Origin: Streptomyces celluloflavus
GTDB lineage: Bacteria; Actinomycetota; Actinomycetes; Streptomycetales; Streptomycetaceae
Direction of reading: 5' to 3'
Length of the DNA stretch: 64,000 nucleotides
Assembly (NCBI GenBank): GCA_000720995.1
Contig: JOEL01000003.1
Span: 186,001 to 250,000 of the forward strand
The notes beneath the pieces are model-generated. The model searched no databases, had not been told where the DNA came from, and was given only the letters and a program-made list of their open reading frames with translations. Position 1 is the stretch's first letter; each line of letters starts with the position of its first letter. This document shows positions 35,812-44,354 of this stretch, one piece after another. The translations under genes were made by a program, and so were the position numbers.

Positions 35812-37545
35812 ATGTCGAAACTCCGTCAGTTTCCCTCCCGCAGCGCCCTGCGCGTTGCCCGTATGCGCCCCGTCGACGTGCTGGTGCTGTTCGGCATCGT
35901 CGCGGTCTTCTATCTCGTGGTCCGGGTCGGTGCCACGGCCGACCAGCCCTTCGACGCCGGCAAACCGCCGGTCGTCTCCACCGATCCGGGCGACCTGCCC
36001 TACTACGCCGCGCGCTCCCTGCTGCGGATGTTCGCCGGGCTGGTGCCCGCCGTGCTCTTCACCTTCGTGTTCGGCACCTGGGCCGCCCGCTCCCGGCGCG
36101 CGGCCAAGGTGATCGTGCCGGCCATCGACATCCTCCAGTCCGTACCGGTCCTGACGTTCCTCAGCATCACCGTCACCGGTTTCATCGCGCTCTTCCCGCA
36201 CTCCACGCTGGGCCTGGAGTTCGCTTCGATCTTCGCCGTGTTCACGGCGCTGGTGTGGAACATGGCGATGGCCTTCTACCAGTCGCTGACCACGCAGTCC
36301 AAGGAACTGGACGAGGCGGCCCGGCTGATGCGGCTCACCCGCTGGCAGCGGTTCTGGAAGGTGGACGTGCCCAGCGGCATGATCGCCCAGGTCTGGAACG
36401 GCATGATCAGCTTCGGCGCGGCGTGGTTCGCGCTCTCCGCCTCCGAGACGATCAGCGTCAACGGCAACGACAACGCGCTGCCGGGCGTGGGCTCTTACGT
36501 GACGCAGGCGCTCGGCAACGGCGAGGGATGGCGCGTCGCGCTGGCCATCGTCGTCATGATCACGATGGTCATGTCCGTCAACTTCTTCTTCTGGCGGCCG
36601 GTCACCGCCTGGGCCGAGCGGTTCCGCACCGAGGACTGCGAGATCGCCGAGCAGCCGCGCAGCTGGTTCCTGGAGCTGCTGCGGCGCTCCACCGTGCCGA
36701 CGCGGCTGGGCAGCGTCCTGCGCCCGGCCGGTGAGCGCCTGGACCGTGCCATGCGGGTGCTCGGCACCAGCCCCGGGCATCTGCGCCACGATCCGGTCCG
36801 CCGCAAGCGGGCCGACCTCGTCTTCACCGTGCTCTACGCGGTGGCCGTCGTGGCGATCGTCGCGAAGGCGTGCTCCTACGTGCTGGACAACGTCCCGGTC
36901 GGCGAGGTCGGCGAGGCGGCCTGGCTCGCCCTGATCACCTACGGCCGGGTCATCGTCCTGGTGGTCTTCTCGACCGTGGTGTGGGTGCCGGTCGGCGTGT
37001 GGATCGGGATGAACCCCAAGGTCAACCGGATCGCGCAGCCGATCGTGCAGGTACTGGCCTCCTTCCCGTCGAACTTCCTCTTCCCGCTGGCCGTCATCGT
37101 GCTGGGCGCCTCCGGCATCTCCCTGAACTGGGGCTCCATCGCCCTGATGGCACTGGGAGCCCAGTGGTACGTGCTGTTCAACGTCATCGCGGGCGCCAGC
37201 GCCATCCCCGGCGATCTGCGCGAGGCCGCCGCCGACCTGGGCGTACGCGGCCTGCTGCGCTGGAAGACGCTGATCATCCCGGCGATCCTGCCCTCGTACA
37301 CCACCGGCGCGCTCACCGCCTCCGGCGGCGCCTGGAACGCCTCCATCCCCGGCGAGCTGGTCACCTACGGCACCACGACGCTGACCGCGGTCGGCATCGG
37401 CGCCTACATCACCCAGGCCACCGACGCCAACGACTTCGCCCGCAACTTCCTCGGCGCGGTCCTGATGAGCGTCTACGTCGTCATCATCAACCGGCTGTTC
37501 TGGCGCCGGCTGTACCGCTTCGCCCAGCGGCGCTGCGCGCTGTGA
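35812..37545 (+). CDS. ABC transporter permease, two fused domains (nitrate/sulfonate type)
   Basis: 577 residues containing two binding-protein-dependent transport permease domains in one chain: EAA-like loops QSKELDEAARLMRLTRWQRFWKVD in the first half and AIPGDLREAAADLGVRGLLRWK in the second. About 11 hydrophobic segments. Family resemblance is to the nitrate/sulfonate/taurine branch. ATG 35812 is chosen because the conserved part starts here; its ribosome site is weak and other starts are possible upstream. It is followed after 47 bases by the ATPase. No substrate-binding protein gene is near. Confidence 0.82.
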   Translation: MSKLRQFPSRSALRVARMRPVDVLVLFGIVAVFYLVVRVGATADQPFDAGKPPVVSTDPGDLPYYAARSLLRMFAGLVPAVLFTFVFGTWAARSRRAAKVIVPAIDILQSVPVLTFLSITVTGFIALFPHSTLGLEFASIFAVFTALVWNMAMAFYQSLTTQSKELDEAARLMRLTRWQRFWKVDVPSGMIAQVWNGMISFGAAWFALSASETISVNGNDNALPGVGSYVTQALGNGEGWRVALAIVVMITMVMSVNFFFWRPVTAWAERFRTEDCEIAEQPRSWFLELLRRSTVPTRLGSVLRPAGERLDRAMRVLGTSPGHLRHDPVRRKRADLVFTVLYAVAVVAIVAKACSYVLDNVPVGEVGEAAWLALITYGRVIVLVVFSTVVWVPVGVWIGMNPKVNRIAQPIVQVLASFPSNFLFPLAVIVLGASGISLNWGSIALMALGAQWYVLFNVIAGASAIPGDLREAAADLGVRGLLRWKTLIIPAILPSYTTGALTASGGAWNASIPGELVTYGTTTLTAVGIGAYITQATDANDFARNFLGAVLMSVYVVIINRLFWRRLYRFAQRRCAL

Positions 37546-37592
37546 CCCGCCGCCCCCGCCACCACCACACCACTCCCCTCAGGAGCCACCCC

Positions 37593-38900
37593 GTGAACAC
37601 CCCCGTCATCACCGTGACCAACCTCCACAAGGACTTCGCCGGCCCCACCGGGGGCATACTCCCGGTCCTCCATGACATCAACTTCACCCTGAACGAAGGG
37701 GAAGTCGTCGCCCTCCTGGGCAAGTCCGGCTCGGGCAAGTCGACCCTGCTGCGCCATGTCGCCGGGCTGCTGGCCCCCACCAGCGGCACCGTCCACTACC
37801 GCGGCGCACCCGTGACCGGCCCCAACCCGGGCACCGCCATGCTCTTCCAGTCCTTCGCCCTGATGCCCTGGCTGACGGTCCAGCAGAACGTCGAACTCGG
37901 CCTCCAGGCACGGGGCATATCGCTCATCGAGCGCCGCGGCCGGGCCCTGCGGGCCATCGACATGGTCGGCCTGGACGGTTTCGAGAACGCCTACCCCAAG
38001 GAGCTCTCCGGCGGGATGCGCCAGCGCGTCGGCTTCGCCCGCGCCCTGGTCGTGGAGCCGGACGTGCTGCTGATGGACGAGCCGTTCTCCGCCCTGGACG
38101 TGCTGACCGCGCAGACTCTCCGCAACGAGCTGCTGGCCCTGCTCGCCCACCCGGACACCGCCACCCGCACCGTCCTCCTGGTCACCCACTCCATCGAGGA
38201 GGCCGTCCAGCTCGCCGACCGCATCCTCGTGCTGGACACCAACCCCGGCACCCTCAAGGCCGAGCTGCGGGTGGCGCTGCCGCGCCCCCGTGACCGTCGC
38301 GTCCGCGGCTTCGAGGCCCTCGTCGAGGAGGCGTACGAGGCCCTGACGGGCGAGCGTGCCCAGGCCCCGTCCCCCCTCGTCGAACACGATCCGCTGCGCG
38401 CCGCCGCACCCCTCCCGCACGCCAACGTCGAATCGCTCACCGGCCTGCTGGAGGACCTGGACACCCGCGGCGGCGCCGTGGATCTGGCCGTACTGGCCGA
38501 CGCCCTGTCCTACGAGGTCGACGATCTGATGCCGCTCGTCGAGGCCGCCGAGCTGCTCCGCTACGCCCGGGTCGGCTCCGGCAGGCTCCATCTGACCACC
38601 GCCGGCCGGGGTTTCGCGCGCGCGGACATCCTGCCCCGCAAGCCCCTCTTCGCCGCCGCCGCGCTCGCCAACATCCCCCTCATCGCCACCATCCGGACCC
38701 TCCTCATGGCCTCCGACAGCGGCCGTCTGCGCGAGCCGTACCTGATCGACCGGCTGTGCGGGAACGTCTCGGAGCGCGATGCGCAGCAGCAGTTGCGGAC
38801 CGCGATCACCTGGGGCCGGTACGCCGAACTCTTCGAGTACGACGCCGAGGACCGCGTGCTGCTGCTGCCCGCGGAGTACCGCCGCGCGAGCGCCGCCTGA
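37593..38900 (+). CDS. ABC transporter ATPase with AAA-associated C-terminal domain
   Basis: 435 residues. Residues 1-255 form a full ATPase: Walker A LLGKSGSGKST, Q-loop LFQSFALMPWL, signature ELSGGMRQRVGFARAL, Walker B VLLMDEPFSALD and switch His in VTHSIEEA. Residues ~285-430 are the additional domain annotated as AAA-associated in nitrate/sulfonate-like transporters (SLTGLLEDLDTRGGAVDLAVLADALSYEVDDLMPLVEAAELL). GTG 37593 has AGGAG 7 bases upstream. It forms the transporter with the fused permease. Confidence 0.9.
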   Translation: MNTPVITVTNLHKDFAGPTGGILPVLHDINFTLNEGEVVALLGKSGSGKSTLLRHVAGLLAPTSGTVHYRGAPVTGPNPGTAMLFQSFALMPWLTVQQNVELGLQARGISLIERRGRALRAIDMVGLDGFENAYPKELSGGMRQRVGFARALVVEPDVLLMDEPFSALDVLTAQTLRNELLALLAHPDTATRTVLLVTHSIEEAVQLADRILVLDTNPGTLKAELRVALPRPRDRRVRGFEALVEEAYEALTGERAQAPSPLVEHDPLRAAAPLPHANVESLTGLLEDLDTRGGAVDLAVLADALSYEVDDLMPLVEAAELLRYARVGSGRLHLTTAGRGFARADILPRKPLFAAAALANIPLIATIRTLLMASDSGRLREPYLIDRLCGNVSERDAQQQLRTAITWGRYAELFEYDAEDRVLLLPAEYRRASAA

Positions 38901-38987
38901 ACCGGGCGCGCCCCCGCGGCGCGTCCGATGCGGACGCGGCCCGTCCGCCCCGCCGATCCCGCCGATCACTTCCGGAGGTGGCATCCC

Positions 38988-39185
38988 ATGACCACGCAGT
39001 ACCTTCCCCGCCCGCGCCCCGTGGCCGGGCGGGCCCCGGCACGCACCCTGATACGCGCCCTGCGTGCCGCGTTCGTCCGGCGTCTGCTCGGCGCGTCCAC
39101 CGAGGCCCGCCGCCCGGCCGCCGCGCCCGCGCCCGTCCGCCGTCCGCTGCCGTCCTGCCAGGAGCGCCACGATGACCACGCGTGA
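38988..39185 (+). CDS. 65-aa basic protein of unknown function
   Basis: ATG 38988 has CGGAGGT 9-10 bases upstream. The protein is Arg/Ala/Pro-rich (RALRAAFVRRLLGASTEARR in the middle), with no recognised domain. It overlaps the next small gene by 14 bases. Position between the ATPase and the membrane protein suggests the same operon. It may be a spurious frame, because the composition is what chance would give in such DNA. Confidence 0.4.
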   Translation: MTTQYLPRPRPVAGRAPARTLIRALRAAFVRRLLGASTEARRPAAAPAPVRRPLPSCQERHDDHA

Positions 39186-39372
39186 GACCGTCCGAACGGC
39201 CTTCGTACTGGCCGGGTTTCCGGCCCTCCTGCTGGCCGTTGTCGCCCTCGTCCCGTCGGAGGCGTCCCGCTTCCTCTGCGCGGCGCTGCTCGGCGCCTCG
39301 GTGACGGCGGTGTGCTTCGCCCTCACGGGCCGGCATCTGCTGTCCCGGCGGAAAGGAGGCGGCAGGTCGTGA
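39172..39372 (+). CDS. Small two-helix membrane protein
   Basis: ATG 39172 with AGGAG upstream. The 66 residues include two hydrophobic segments (AFVLAGFPALLLAVVALV and FLCAALLGASVTAVCFAL) and a basic tail. The stop overlaps the start of the next gene (GTGA), which indicates translational coupling. No family is recognised. Confidence 0.65.
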   Translation: MTTRETVRTAFVLAGFPALLLAVVALVPSEASRFLCAALLGASVTAVCFALTGRHLLSRRKGGGRS

Positions 39373-40517
39373 CGGAGCGTGGGCGGGACACCGGCCGCGC
39401 CGGCGCGGGTGGCACGGCCGGCTCGGGCGAGCCAGGCGACCCAGGCAGCTCGGACGGTACGGACGGGACGGGGCGCTCGGACGGTGCGGACGGCGAGGGT
39501 GCCGCCGTGCAGCGACCGGTTCGCCGGAAGGGTACGGGGACGGCCACCGGGCGGCCGACGGCGGGCGGTCCGGCGAACCGTCCCCGGTACGGCCTGCGCA
39601 TCGCCGTCCCCGCCCTTCTCCTCACCGGGCTCCTGGCCTTCCCCGGCTTGCTGCCCAACACTCCGGGCCACCTAGGGAGCCTGGCCGAGACGGCGCTGCC
39701 GTGGGTCGGCGCCGCCGTCCTCCCCCTCCTCGGGTGGGCGGCGGTGCGCCGCTCGCCCGCGGGGGTGGCCGCCGCCCTGATACCGGCGGTGACCTGGTCC
39801 TGCCTGTTCCTTCCGGGACTGTTCCCCGCACCGGACACCGGCCGGGCCGACTTCCACGCCCTGACCCTCAACGTCGGCGGCGACCGCACCTCCCCCGAGG
39901 CCGTCGCCCGGAAGGTCATCGCCACCGGCGCGGACGTCGTGGCCCTGGAGAAGGTGCCCCCGTCGGCCATGCGCGCGTACGAGCGGGCACTGGGCGCGAC
40001 CTACCGCCACCACGCGGTCCACAACACCCTCGGCCTGTGGTCCCGTTACCCGCTGCACGGAGTCGACGCCCTGCATCTGGGCGGCGCATGGCCGCACGCC
40101 ATCCGGGCGGTCGCCCGCACACCCGGCGGGGACACCGCCTTCTACGCGGTCCGCCTGCCGTCCGTCCGGCTGCGCGCGGACCAGGGCTTCGCCGTCAAGG
40201 CCCGGAACGCGAGCGCGGCCGCCCTCGCCGACCACGTCTCCCGGGATCCGGCCGCGCGCCTGGTACTGCTCGGCGACCTCAACGGCAGCCTCCGCGACCG
40301 GGACCTGGCCCCGCTGGCGCGCCACCTCACCTCGGCCCAGGAGGAGGCCGGCCGGGGCTTCGGCTTCACCTGGCCCGCGCCGTTCCCTCTCGTCCGCATC
40401 GACCACGTCCTGCTGCGCGGCCTCACCGCGACCACGACCACCGTGCTCCCCGACCTGGGCAGCGACCACCGCCCGGTCCTCACCGGGCTGAGCGGTGCCG
40501 GGGGACGTACGGGCTGA
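39369..40517 (+). CDS. Membrane-anchored endonuclease/exonuclease/phosphatase (EEP) domain protein
   Basis: 382 residues: a Gly/Asp/Arg-rich disordered N-terminus, three membrane segments at about 80-160 (IAVPALLLTGLLAFPGLL, WVGAAVLPLLGWAAV, AALIPAVTWSCLFLPGLF) and an extracytoplasmic EEP domain with FHALTLNVGGD, VVALEKVP, LLGDLNGSLRDR, RIDHVLLRGL and GSDHRPV as metal and catalytic residues. The topology puts the hydrolase outside the membrane. The substrate (nucleic acid, phosphoinositide-like or other phosphodiester) is unknown. GTG 39369 overlaps the preceding stop. Confidence 0.82.
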   Translation: MTERGRDTGRAGAGGTAGSGEPGDPGSSDGTDGTGRSDGADGEGAAVQRPVRRKGTGTATGRPTAGGPANRPRYGLRIAVPALLLTGLLAFPGLLPNTPGHLGSLAETALPWVGAAVLPLLGWAAVRRSPAGVAAALIPAVTWSCLFLPGLFPAPDTGRADFHALTLNVGGDRTSPEAVARKVIATGADVVALEKVPPSAMRAYERALGATYRHHAVHNTLGLWSRYPLHGVDALHLGGAWPHAIRAVARTPGGDTAFYAVRLPSVRLRADQGFAVKARNASAAALADHVSRDPAARLVLLGDLNGSLRDRDLAPLARHLTSAQEEAGRGFGFTWPAPFPLVRIDHVLLRGLTATTTTVLPDLGSDHRPVLTGLSGAGGRTG

Positions 40518-40541
40518 GCGGGGGCGGAGGAGGCGGGGCCC

Positions 40542-40580
40542 GTTTCCCGCCGAGCCGGTTTCATCAGCTCGGCGGGGAAC
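40542..40580. terminator. Bidirectional terminator, EEP gene / cell-wall hydrolase
   Basis: GTTTCCCGCCGAGC (40542-40555) pairs with GCTCGGCGGGGAAC (40567-40580), 13 of 14 bp plus one G-T wobble, between converging genes. Confidence 0.8.
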
Positions 40581-40659
40581 GGCAGATCCGCGATCGAGGG
40601 TGCGTCACTCCCCCGTGGCACCGCACGCCATATACGGCGTCCGCGGCAGACCGGCTACC

Positions 40660-42000
40660 TCAGCGGAAGAGCCGCTTCCAGGTTTCCGGGCCGGGGTAGC
40701 CGTCGGCGTCGGCGCCGCTCCAGCCCTGGGCCCGCTGGAAGGCCTCCACGTTCCTGCGGTCGGACTCGGACCATTTGGGGCCGGGGCCTTGGGAGTAGTG
40801 CTTGCCGAAGCCCTTCTTCACCAGCTGCTTCCCGAGCTGGGTGACATAGTCGTTGTTCACCCCCGGACGGAAGTACTTGGTCCCGGGAAAGGCGGAGGCA
40901 CTGCCGCCGCTGCCACCGGTCGCGCCGCCACCACCACCGGTCGCGCCGCCGATGCTCTTGCCCTTGCCCTCGACCAGGTAGCTCCAGGTGGCCTTGCCGG
41001 GGATACCGTCGGCATCCGCGCCGCTCCAGCCCTGGGCCTTCTGGAACGCCTGGGTGGCCTTGCGGTCGGATTCGGACCACTTCGGGCCGGGGCCCTGCGA
41101 GTAGAACGACCCGCCACCACGCTTGACCAGCATCTGGCCGAGCTTGGTGACATGCGCGTTGTTGGCGCCGGGGCCGAAGGCGGACGCGCCGGGGAACGCG
41201 GTACTGCTGCTGCCGCCACCGCCCGGCTGACCGCCGTTGCCCGACTCCCCGCCCGACGTGGTGACGTTCTTGTAGCGGTACGGAACGTACTTGGCGGAGT
41301 TGGAGGTGTAGGCGTAGGGGATGGTCCGCTTGACCGCGCCCATGCCCGCGGCGCTCTCCATGACCACGTACCGGGTGTGCGAACTGTCGGTCCAGCCGGC
41401 GAAGAGCACCACGTGCGAGCCCTTCTGGGGGTTCGCCGGGTTGTGGTAGAGCAGCATGTCGCCGGGTTGCAGCGCGTCCTTGGAGATCCGCACGCCCCAG
41501 TTGTGGATGTCGCCGGTCCAGTGGTTGGCGGACAGTCCCCAGGCCATCGAGATGAAGCCGGAGCAGTCCTGCCGGTAGCCGTCCGACCAGTAGCCGTTCC
41601 ACACGTACGGCACCCGTGCGTCGACCCAGGTCTGGGCGCGGGCGAGGATCTGCTGCCGGGTCAGCGACATGTCGTGGGTCGCCATGCGGCTGAGGCTGGG
41701 CCTGCCGCCGAGCGGGCCCGGCTGCCCCTGCGGGTTCTCGTTGCCCGAGGCCGCGGTGGCGGATGCCTTCAGGCCGGCGGCGGAGGCCGACGACGCCGAC
41801 GGGGCTAGGGCCGTCGCCGAAGACGCCGCGAACGAGGCTCCGGCCCCGCCCAGCAAGGTGGCCCCGGTCAGGGTGGCGACCGCGGCGATACGGCGGCCGT
41901 GTGCGGCGCGGCAGGCGGCGTCCGGGACGTTCCGGAGCCGGCACCCGGGGCAGGTGCACGCTTCGACACGTATGTCCTCGAAGGCGGGGGCGGCCGTCAT
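40660..42000 (-). CDS. Secreted NlpC/P60-like hydrolase with two peptidoglycan-binding domains
   Basis: 446 residues. After a Cys-bearing N-terminus (CTCPGCRLRN) there is a membrane/signal segment (HGRRIAAVATLTGATLLGGA) ending at GASFAAS. The catalytic domain has DCSGFISMAWGL (nucleophile Cys) and HVVLFAGWTDSSHTRYVVME (His), as in NlpC/P60-type peptidases. Two C-terminal peptidoglycan-binding repeats follow, each with YSQGPGPKWSESDR and QGWSGADADG. It probably cleaves peptidoglycan cross-links during growth or spore germination. ATG 42000 has GAGG 7 bases upstream and overlaps the stop of the upstream small ORF. Confidence 0.87.
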   Translation of the reverse strand: MTAAPAFEDIRVEACTCPGCRLRNVPDAACRAAHGRRIAAVATLTGATLLGGAGASFAASSATALAPSASSASAAGLKASATAASGNENPQGQPGPLGGRPSLSRMATHDMSLTRQQILARAQTWVDARVPYVWNGYWSDGYRQDCSGFISMAWGLSANHWTGDIHNWGVRISKDALQPGDMLLYHNPANPQKGSHVVLFAGWTDSSHTRYVVMESAAGMGAVKRTIPYAYTSNSAKYVPYRYKNVTTSGGESGNGGQPGGGGSSSTAFPGASAFGPGANNAHVTKLGQMLVKRGGGSFYSQGPGPKWSESDRKATQAFQKAQGWSGADADGIPGKATWSYLVEGKGKSIGGATGGGGGATGGSGGSASAFPGTKYFRPGVNNDYVTQLGKQLVKKGFGKHYSQGPGPKWSESDRRNVEAFQRAQGWSGADADGYPGPETWKRLFR

Positions 42001-42200
42001 CGGGTGCCTCGCTTCCCGCAGCGGCTGCCGGGGCGCTCCCCGGTGACGCTGTCCAGGTGGCCCGTACCGCGGCAGGCGGCCGGACGGTTCCGGTCGGTGG
42101 AGTGGGTGTGGTGGGGCGCGATCCGTCCGCCGGCCCCGGCAAACGCGTGAGGGGCGGCGGCGACCGCACCCACCGCGGTTGGCGTAGCAAAGCCAGACAT
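41997..42200 (-). CDS. 67-aa small ORF coupled to the hydrolase
   Basis: ATG 42200 follows GAGGTGAG with good spacing. The 67 residues start MSGFATPTAVGAVAAAPHAF, with a hydrophobic alanine-rich stretch and a basic Cys/Arg-rich end. Its TGA overlaps the ATG of the hydrolase (ATGA), so translational coupling is likely. It has no known family. It could be a leader peptide whose translation sets hydrolase synthesis or a small secreted partner. Confidence 0.5.
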   Translation of the reverse strand: MSGFATPTAVGAVAAAPHAFAGAGGRIAPHHTHSTDRNRPAACRGTGHLDSVTGERPGSRCGKRGTR

Positions 42201-42321
42201 CTAGCTCACCTCGCAGTCCAATGAGCGCGCGCGGCCCCGGCCCTGGGGAAGGCCGGCGCCGCGCACATCCATGATGATCATGATCCGGATCAATACTGGA
42301 ATGTCTGGAAAGCGGAAAAAA

Positions 42322-42335
42322 GGGACTTTAGTCCT
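42322..42335. promoter_or_regulatory. DevR/OsdR-like box upstream of the hydrolase operon
   Basis: GGGACTTTAGTCCT matches 13 of 14 positions of the core DevR consensus and lies about 122 bases before the 67-aa ORF, in an AT-rich stretch between two minus-strand genes. It could also act as a short hairpin after DUF3224. Confidence 0.45.
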
Positions 42336-42423
42336 TTTGTTGGCTGATTACGTGATGTGGGGTGTCCGGTAAGCGGTCGGATGCCGACGGCACCGGGGTG
42401 CCGGCCACCGCCTTGACCTGCCG

Positions 42424-42828
42424 TCAGCCCAGGTCGTAGGCGAAGGTGTAGGCACAGGACGGTTCGCCGTGCCGGGCGGTGAAGCTGCCGGTGCCGCGGA
42501 GCCCGGCCAGCTCCCCCGTACCCGTTCCGGACACCACCTCGAAGGTGCAGACGGTGCCGTCGGCGTCGAACAAACCGCGTTCCTCGACGACGAACGTGCC
42601 CTCGCACCCGTCGAGCCGGCCGGCCAGCACCTCCATGCCGGTGAACGTACCGGTCGTCTCCGTGCCGTAGGCGATGGTGTATTCGCAGGTGGTGTCGGTG
42701 GCCTCGATACCGCCGGTGAAGGTGTTGGTGACGGAGGCGTGGCCGAGTCTCGGGTACCGCTCGCTCGGACCGACCTCGCGCTCCTCCCAGTTGGCGTAGG
42801 TGAAATGGCCGCTGGTCTGCCTGGGCAT
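42424..42828 (-). CDS. DUF3224 protein
   Basis: 134 residues, family length. Sequence features: SGHFTYANWEEREVG, HASVTNTFTGGIEATDTTCEYTIAYG, GTFTGMEVLAGRLDG and FTARHGEPSCAYTFAYDLG, the lipocalin-like beta-barrel pattern of DUF3224. The function is unknown. ATG 42828 has GGAGG 8 bases upstream. It is divergent from the WYL regulator and shares its palindromic operator. Confidence 0.9.
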   Translation of the reverse strand: MPRQTSGHFTYANWEEREVGPSERYPRLGHASVTNTFTGGIEATDTTCEYTIAYGTETTGTFTGMEVLAGRLDGCEGTFVVEERGLFDADGTVCTFEVVSGTGTGELAGLRGTGSFTARHGEPSCAYTFAYDLG

Positions 42829-42887
42829 GGGGGTGTCCTCCCGGTCAGCGCACGGGCTCTCCCGTGCGGTGTGTGACCAGCCTGTCC

Positions 42888-42918
42888 GCCGTACCTGACA
42901 CCTTCTGTCAGGTACGGC
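42888..42918. promoter_or_regulatory. Perfect 13-bp inverted repeat between DUF3224 and WYL genes
   Basis: GCCGTACCTGACA, spacer CCTTC, TGTCAGGTACGGC. It is the clear candidate operator for the adjacent WYL-domain regulator controlling both divergent genes. Confidence 0.75.
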
Positions 42919-42941
42919 GGGGCAATGACCACAATGACCTC

Positions 42942-43913
42942 ATGCGCGCCGACCGGCTTCTCTCCCTGCTTCTGCTCCTCCAGAACCGCGGGCGGATGAC
43001 CGCGCCCGCGCTCGCCGCGGAGCTGGAGGTGTCGGTCCGTACGGTCTACCGGGACATCGAGGCGCTCGGCGCGTCGGGCGTCCCGGTCCTCACCGACCGC
43101 GGACCGGCCGGCGGCTACCGGCTGATGGACGGGTACCGCACCCGGCTGACCGGGTTCACCGACGCCGAGGCCGACTCGCTCTTCCTCGCCGGAGCCCCCG
43201 GGCCGGCCCGCGACCTGGGCCTCGGCGCGGTGCTGACGACCGCCCGGTTGAAGCTCCAGGCCGCGCTCCCGGCCGAACTGGCGGAGCGGACGCGGCGCGT
43301 TCAGGACCGGTTCCATCTGGACGCGCCGGCCTGGTTCCGGGACGCCGACCCGGTTCCGTATCTGGCGCCGGTCGCGCAGGCGGTGTGGGAACAGCGGGTG
43401 CTGCGTGCGCACTACCGGCGCTGGGGCGGCGAGGTGCACCGGGAACTGCACCCGCTCGGCATCGTCCTCAAGGGCGGTATCTGGTACCTGGTGGCGCTGG
43501 CGGAGGAGGCGGTACGGACCTATCGGATATCGCGGCTGCTGGCCGTGGACACCACGGGAGAGGTCTTCGAGCGGCCGGCCGGATTCGATCTGGCCGCCTA
43601 CTGGGAGGAGTCCGCCCAGCGCCTGACGGCCATGCTGCACCAGGGAACCGCGCGACTGCGGATCTCACCCCGGGCGCAGCGGCTGCTGCCCATGCAGTTC
43701 GGTGCGGCGGGCACCCGGGCCCTGGACGGCGCCGGGCCACCGGACCACGAAGGCTGGGTGCACGTGGAGCTGCCGGTGGAAACGGAGGCCGTCGCGGTCG
43801 GCGACCTGCTCAGGCTCGGCGCGGAGGCAGAGGTACTCGGCCCTCCCGAGCTACGACAGGCCATCGCCCAGGCCGTAGCCGTCCTGGCACACCGCTATGC
43901 GGCAGGGCCTTGA
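42942..43913 (+). CDS. YafY-type HTH/WYL-domain regulator
   Basis: 323 residues. DeoR-like helix-turn-helix at the N-terminus (MTAPALAAELEVSVRTVYRDIEAL), followed by a WYL domain (RRWGGEVHRELHPLGIVLKGGIWYLVALA, TYRISRLLAVDTTGEVFERP) and a C-terminal WCX-like part. The WYL domain probably binds a ligand. ATG 42942 has no ribosome site, and the operator is only 24 bases upstream. It probably represses its own and the DUF3224 promoter. Confidence 0.9.
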   Translation: MRADRLLSLLLLLQNRGRMTAPALAAELEVSVRTVYRDIEALGASGVPVLTDRGPAGGYRLMDGYRTRLTGFTDAEADSLFLAGAPGPARDLGLGAVLTTARLKLQAALPAELAERTRRVQDRFHLDAPAWFRDADPVPYLAPVAQAVWEQRVLRAHYRRWGGEVHRELHPLGIVLKGGIWYLVALAEEAVRTYRISRLLAVDTTGEVFERPAGFDLAAYWEESAQRLTAMLHQGTARLRISPRAQRLLPMQFGAAGTRALDGAGPPDHEGWVHVELPVETEAVAVGDLLRLGAEAEVLGPPELRQAIAQAVAVLAHRYAAGP

Positions 43914-43944
43914 AGCGGCAGCGCCTTGAACTCGGACCGGTGCC

Positions 43945-43994
43945 GGCTCAGCCCGTACCGCCGGGACGGCCGGTGTGATCGGGAGGGCTGAGCC
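43945..43994. terminator. Terminator between WYL gene and secreted-protein gene
   Basis: GGCTCAGCCC (43945-43954) pairs perfectly with GGGCTGAGCC (43985-43994); the 30-base loop is GC-rich and can form an inner stem. Located between converging genes. Confidence 0.6.
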
Positions 43995-44039
43995 GCCGGA
44001 AGGGCCGGGCAGAATGCGCGAAGTGCCCTGCCCTCAGGG

Positions 44040-44354
44040 TCAGTTGTCGTTCTTGATGTTGGGGTAGGCCGCGCTGTACCCGTTCGGGCAGTAGAGCTTG
44101 TCGCTCCCGTCCCCGGTGTGCCACTGCCCCTGGACCGTTATCCGGATCGAGGGCGCGGCGTTGTTCTGGCAGACCAGCTGCAGCTGCCAGTGGTTCTTCG
44201 GAGCTGTGGTCTGGCAGTTGGCCGACCCCCAGTTCGGCCCCTGATCGGTGAAGCAGTACGACGTCTGCGGAGCCGCCGATGCGCCGGGCGCCACCACCGC
44301 TCCCGCCGTCAGCATGACCGTTCCCGCCGCCAGTACCGTTGCCCATCTCCGCAT
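44040..44354 (-). CDS. Small secreted protein with four cysteines
   Basis: 104 residues. Signal peptide (RRWATVLAAGTVMLTAGAVV, cleavage near ASA-AP). The mature ~76 residues contain four Cys (SYCF, ANCQ, LVCQ, LYCP), probably two disulfides, and aromatic-rich segments. No enzymatic motif. ATG 44354 has GGAG about 5 bases upstream. The role is unknown; small secreted Cys proteins of this style are common in Streptomyces. Confidence 0.78.
   Translation of the reverse strand: MRRWATVLAAGTVMLTAGAVVAPGASAAPQTSYCFTDQGPNWGSANCQTTAPKNHWQLQLVCQNNAAPSIRITVQGQWHTGDGSDKLYCPNGYSAAYPNIKNDN

Noticed and set aside
42201-42321. Considered a c-di-AMP (ydaO) riboswitch upstream of the cell-wall hydrolase, since such hydrolases carry it in Streptomyces.
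   Set aside because: The conserved core sequences of that riboswitch were not found in this leader.
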